Source: Anaerolinea sp. (GTDB lineage Bacteria > Chloroflexota > Anaerolineae > Anaerolineales > Anaerolineaceae). Taken from it: 7,620 nucleotides of DNA. Each line of letters begins with the position of its first letter. Positions within the stretch are counted from its first letter, which is position 1. Under the pieces are notes generated by a model. The model did no database searches and was not told the DNA's origin. It was given only the letters and a program-made list of their open reading frames with translations. A program made the translations under genes and the position numbers. Positions 5,686 through 7,620 of the stretch are shown here, one piece after another. The stretch covers positions 1 to 7,620 of the forward strand of contig PNNU01000153.1 in the NCBI GenBank assembly GCA_013824385.1, in the 5' to 3' direction.

Positions 5686-6510
5686 ATGAATTACATTACC
5701 GTAAAGGATGGCACTCGAATATACTTCAAAGATTGGGGTGTTGGAAAGCCAGTTGTCTTCAGCCATGGATGGCCCTTAAATTCTGACAGCTGGGAATCAC
5801 AGATGGTTTTTTTGGCATCAAGAGGTTTCAGATGTATTGCCCACGATCGCCGCGGACACGGCCGCTCCAGCCAACCATGGAATGGTAATGACATGAACAC
5901 ATATTCTGATGATCTGGCCGATTTGATGAATTCCCTCGATTTGAAGCGTGCTGTTTTAATCGGTTTCTCTGCCGGGGGTGGAGAAATTGCCCGCTACGTA
6001 GGCCGTCATGGCACAAAACGAGTATCCAAAATGGCGCTGCTTTCTGCAGTTCCTCCATTAATGCTCAAGACGAAAAACAATCCGGCGGGCTTGCCTTTGG
6101 AAGTTTTCGACGACCTGCGACAAAAATCCCTGGCGGATCGGTCACAATTGTATAAAGATCTCGCCAGTGGTCCTTTTTTTGGAGCCAACCGGTCAGGTTC
6201 AAAGGTCTCTCAAGGCATGATGGATTCGTTTTGGCTTCAAGGCATGCAAGCCGGTCATAAGAACACACTGGACTGTATTAAAGCATTTTCTGAGACTGAC
6301 TTCACCAAAGATTTGCAAGCGATTGATGTACCAACACTAATCATTCACGGTGACGATGATCAAATCGTCCCAATCGGGGCAGCTGCTCTTCAAACGGTAA
6401 AGCTGGTGAAAAGAGCTGTGTTCAAGATTTATGAAGGTGCTCCTCACGGAATTGCAGATACTCACAAGGAAAAACTGAATTCAGATCTGTTGGCGTTTAT
6501 CGAATCATAG
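5686..6510 (+). CDS. Alpha/beta hydrolase, non-heme chloroperoxidase / arylesterase family
   Basis: This 274-residue cytoplasmic alpha/beta hydrolase is close in pattern to Pseudomonas fluorescens arylesterase and bacterial cofactor-free haloperoxidases. The oxyanion-hole stretch is [11 protein letters not shown] (26-36), then [10 protein letters not shown] (52-61). The nucleophile is Ser95 in GFSAGGGE (93-100), the acid Asp225 in HGDDDQIVP (221-229), and the base His254 in GAPHG (251-255). All three align with the Ser94/Asp222/His251 triad that I recall for the arylesterase. Members hydrolyse aryl esters or lactones and can form or break down peracids, which underlies the perhydrolase/haloperoxidase name; the physiological substrate is usually unknown. 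Length is normal and no signal peptide is seen. AGGAG at 5676-5680 is five bases from the ATG. Its position behind demi-ferritin and SOD genes suggests oxidative stress, but the intervening 109 bases and hairpin leave room for separate control. Confidence 0.88.
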   Translation: MNYITVKDGTRIYFKDWGVGKPVVFSHGWPLNSDSWESQMVFLASRGFRCIAHDRRGHGRSSQPWNGNDMNTYSDDLADLMNSLDLKRAVLIGFSAGGGEIARYVGRHGTKRVSKMALLSAVPPLMLKTKNNPAGLPLEVFDDLRQKSLADRSQLYKDLASGPFFGANRSGSKVSQGMMDSFWLQGMQAGHKNTLDCIKAFSETDFTKDLQAIDVPTLIIHGDDDQIVPIGAAALQTVKLVKRAVFKIYEGAPHGIADTHKEKLNSDLLAFIES

Positions 6511-6520
6511 CAATCCGAGC

Positions 6521-6606
6521 CGCGCAGCCTGGGGTCATTCTGTGTAACCCTATACGAGATGACCTGCCGGTGAACCTTTTACACCGGTATAAAACCAGGC
6601 AGCGCG
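6521..6606. other. 86-nt three-way-junction inverted-repeat element between convergent genes
   Basis: The segment folds by eye into three stems. P1 pairs 6521-6532 with 6595-6606 (11 of 12 pairs, one A-A mismatch). P2 pairs 6533-6546 with 6551-6564 (13 pairs, single-base bulges at 6539 and 6556, ACCC loop). P3 pairs 6566-6572 with 6582-6588 (six Watson-Crick pairs plus one wobble, nine-base loop). Linkers are 0, 1 and 6 bases (ATAAAA). On the plus strand P1 is followed by an AT-rich stretch with a late T-run, so it may terminate the hydrolase transcript. Other possibilities are a small RNA or a mobile miniature repeat. I recognise no known riboswitch or ribozyme core, and no target-site duplication flanks it. 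Confidence 0.5.
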
Positions 6607-6613
6607 AATTTAA

Positions 6614-7228
6614 TTATTTTTCAAGTTCTTTTTTATAGATGCGGTAATAACGATAGATAAAAATCAAACAAGCCAAAACAACTATTAGCGGCAACATCCA
6701 TCCAACTGCTCTCATCACCACAAAAGGCGTTTCAAACAAAAAATGCCTGGTAAATTCCAATCCCTTCATCTGCCACAATCCCGGTGTCAGATATCCCCAA
6801 TTGCCCATTTTTAATGCCCCGGTTGCAAACAAAGCGCTGTAGATTGGGATCATTGGAATGAGAGAAACACCTGTTAATTGTGCGAATCTTAGGTACCGTC
6901 CTGCCTTTGATGCTTTGTCAGAAAAAATATCTTTTCCAGGTTGATCTGCCAGAGAATAAAAATAATAATTTCCAACATTTTTCCTGGGTGAAATACTGGT
7001 CCAACCACTGTCGGAAAAGAGTGAAACATAATCTACGAGATCGGTTTGTTTGGTAATATTACGACAATCAATTCGGTAGACCCGGTTTTCTGGCTGCCCA
7101 CCTTGAAATCTATAAAACCCATAACTGGCACTTATCAGATGCCAACCCGAAGCGGACATGCCTTCCAGCCAGGCTTCTTCTTTTTCAAAACGAAAGAAAA
7201 ACTTAATTAATGAAATTTGTGAAGTCAT
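6614..7228 (-). CDS. DUF2812 membrane protein, partner of the PadR regulator
   Basis: This 204-residue protein has an N-terminal DUF2812-type soluble domain (about 8-106) with the family patterns FFRFEKEEAWLEGMSASGWHL, YRIDCRN, a YVSLFSDSGW segment (67-76) and YYFYS followed by IFSDKASK. Two hydrophobic segments follow, at about 116-138 and 174-195, and a lysine-rich tail that should lie in the cytoplasm. DUF2812 proteins are commonly encoded right behind a PadR-family regulator, and this pair fits that rule. Their function is unknown; a membrane sensor or antagonist of the regulator is a common guess. The ATG at 7228-7226 overlaps the padR stop codon as ATGA, and a perfect AGGAGG at 7243-7238 lies nine bases upstream inside padR, so translation is likely coupled but independently efficient. 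It converges on the hydrolase gene. Confidence 0.83.
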   Translation of the reverse strand: MTSQISLIKFFFRFEKEEAWLEGMSASGWHLISASYGFYRFQGGQPENRVYRIDCRNITKQTDLVDYVSLFSDSGWTSISPRKNVGNYYFYSLADQPGKDIFSDKASKAGRYLRFAQLTGVSLIPMIPIYSALFATGALKMGNWGYLTPGLWQMKGLEFTRHFLFETPFVVMRAVGWMLPLIVVLACLIFIYRYYRIYKKELEK

Positions 7229-7551
7229 TGGATATTTCCTCCTAATATTGGCTGACTGATTTCAATCAACCGTTTCATTCTTGAATACTCCATTCCTAAC
7301 ACCTGCCTGCCCAGGTCCGTCAAAGCGTAAATCTTGCGGCGTTTTTCGGCATCTTCTGCAACCAACGCGATCAAACTTTGTTTACTCAGGTTTTCGAGCG
7401 CACCATAAAGTGTCCCTGGCGCAATATCCACGGATTCAGAACTAAGCGTTCTCACCCGCAGGATAATGCCATACCCGTGCAACGGTTCGCACAAAGCCAA
7501 CAGGATGTAATAAGTAGTTTCAGTGAGCGGCAGTAGTTTGTTTAAATTCAT
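7225..7551 (-). CDS. PadR-family winged-helix transcriptional regulator
   Basis: This 108-residue, single-domain regulator has the PadR winged helix-turn-helix: LTETTYYILLALCEPLHGYGI (9-29), the recognition-helix region APGTLYGALENLSKQSLI (44-61), and the wing RRKIYALTDLGRQVL (71-85). A short C-terminal helix would form the dimer. Members of this short (PadR-s2-like) class usually repress their own operon and are released by a small ligand or by a partner protein; they often act on membrane or export genes. The start ATG at 7551-7549 is preceded by AAAGG (7564-7560), a modest ribosome site. The gene heads a two-gene operon with DUF2812, joined by a four-base ATGA overlap. The upstream DNA carries a periodic repeat array and a palindrome likely to be its operator. 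The effector is unknown. Confidence 0.9.
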   Translation of the reverse strand: MNLNKLLPLTETTYYILLALCEPLHGYGIILRVRTLSSESVDIAPGTLYGALENLSKQSLIALVAEDAEKRRKIYALTDLGRQVLGMEYSRMKRLIEISQPILGGNIQ

Positions 7552-7556
7552 TGCCC

Positions 7557-7616
7557 AACCTTTCTATATCGTCTTTCTTTGTATAGTGTTTCTTTGTATA
7601 GCATTACTATATATAG
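7557..7616 (-). repeat. Four imperfect 15-bp tandem repeats upstream of padR, candidate operator array
   Basis: Read on the minus strand, units start at 7616, 7601, 7586 and 7571, exactly 15 bases apart. The middle two share CTATACAAAGAAA (13 identical bases). The first reads CTATATATAGTAATG and the last CGATATAGAAAGGTT, which runs into the ribosome site. Every unit begins C-(T/G)-ATA. The array ends six bases before the padR start codon, so a protein bound here would block transcription or ribosome access. No clear -35/-10 pair could be placed in it. Binding by PadR is inferred. Confidence 0.55.
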
Positions 7617-7617
7617 T
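7606..7617. promoter_or_regulatory. Palindrome ACTATATATAGT, candidate PadR operator
   Basis: A perfect 12-bp palindrome overlaps the first unit of the repeat array, about 55 bases upstream of padR. PadR dimers bind short AT-rich palindromes of this kind, and the site is placed for autoregulation. The 10-bp core CTATATATAG is shared with 2814-2823. The window ends three bases later, so further flanking half-sites cannot be seen. Confidence 0.4.
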
Positions 7618-7620
7618 GCG

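Noticed and set aside
5583..5786. 67-residue open frame starting just after sodB
   Set aside because: It runs through the intergenic hairpin and into the hydrolase in another frame. The hydrolase has its own good ribosome site and a full family start at 5686.
6521..6606. Reading the three-way junction as a tRNA, hammerhead ribozyme or attC site
   Set aside because: No T-loop GTTCGA, no CTGATGA/GAAA core, and no attC core boxes are present.

Overview
The window looks like chromosomal DNA of a free-living bacterium with moderate GC content (mid-40s to about 50 percent by eye). It is tightly packed with complete genes, and most starts carry a clear AGGAG-type ribosome binding site. The gene set (freestanding B3/B4 protein, DGGGPS-like UbiA prenyltransferase, GH4 glycosidase, demi-ferritin, FeSOD, PadR plus DUF2812) would fit a Chloroflexota/Anaerolineae-like organism. 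That assignment is my inference from recalled family resemblance, not from a search. No rRNA, tRNA, CRISPR array, insertion sequence or phage gene is visible, and no gene-free stretch exceeds 300 bases. The longest, 4362-4603, holds a terminator and the leader of the ferritin gene.

Left part (1-2746): the 3' end of a freestanding B3/B4-domain protein enters from outside the window and converges on a UbiA-family membrane prenyltransferase on the minus strand. That gene has a perfect TATAAT placed so that transcription would start on the A of its ATG, so the mRNA is probably leaderless. Divergent from it is a GH4 NAD/metal-dependent glycosidase.

Middle (2747-4413): an intergenic region carries two inverted repeats, followed by a small SpoIIAA/STAS-like protein of unknown function and an aldo/keto reductase. 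A strong hairpin after the reductase probably ends transcription.

Right part (4604-6606): three same-strand genes with short spacers encode a half-size (demi-) ferritin, an iron superoxide dismutase and an alpha/beta hydrolase of the non-heme chloroperoxidase/arylesterase family. The first two form a plausible oxidative-stress and iron-handling unit. A 15-bp hairpin separates the dismutase from the hydrolase. After the hydrolase, an 86-nt segment can fold into a neat three-way junction.

Right end (6614-7620, minus strand): a PadR-family repressor gene overlaps a DUF2812 membrane-protein gene by four bases (ATGA). Upstream of padR lies an array of 15-bp-period repeats ending in the palindrome ACTATATATAGT. 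Its 10-bp core recurs upstream of the STAS-like gene, suggesting a possible second target of the regulator. The most interesting leads are this operator-like architecture, the three-way-junction element and the leaderless prenyltransferase. I found no clearly new multi-gene system.
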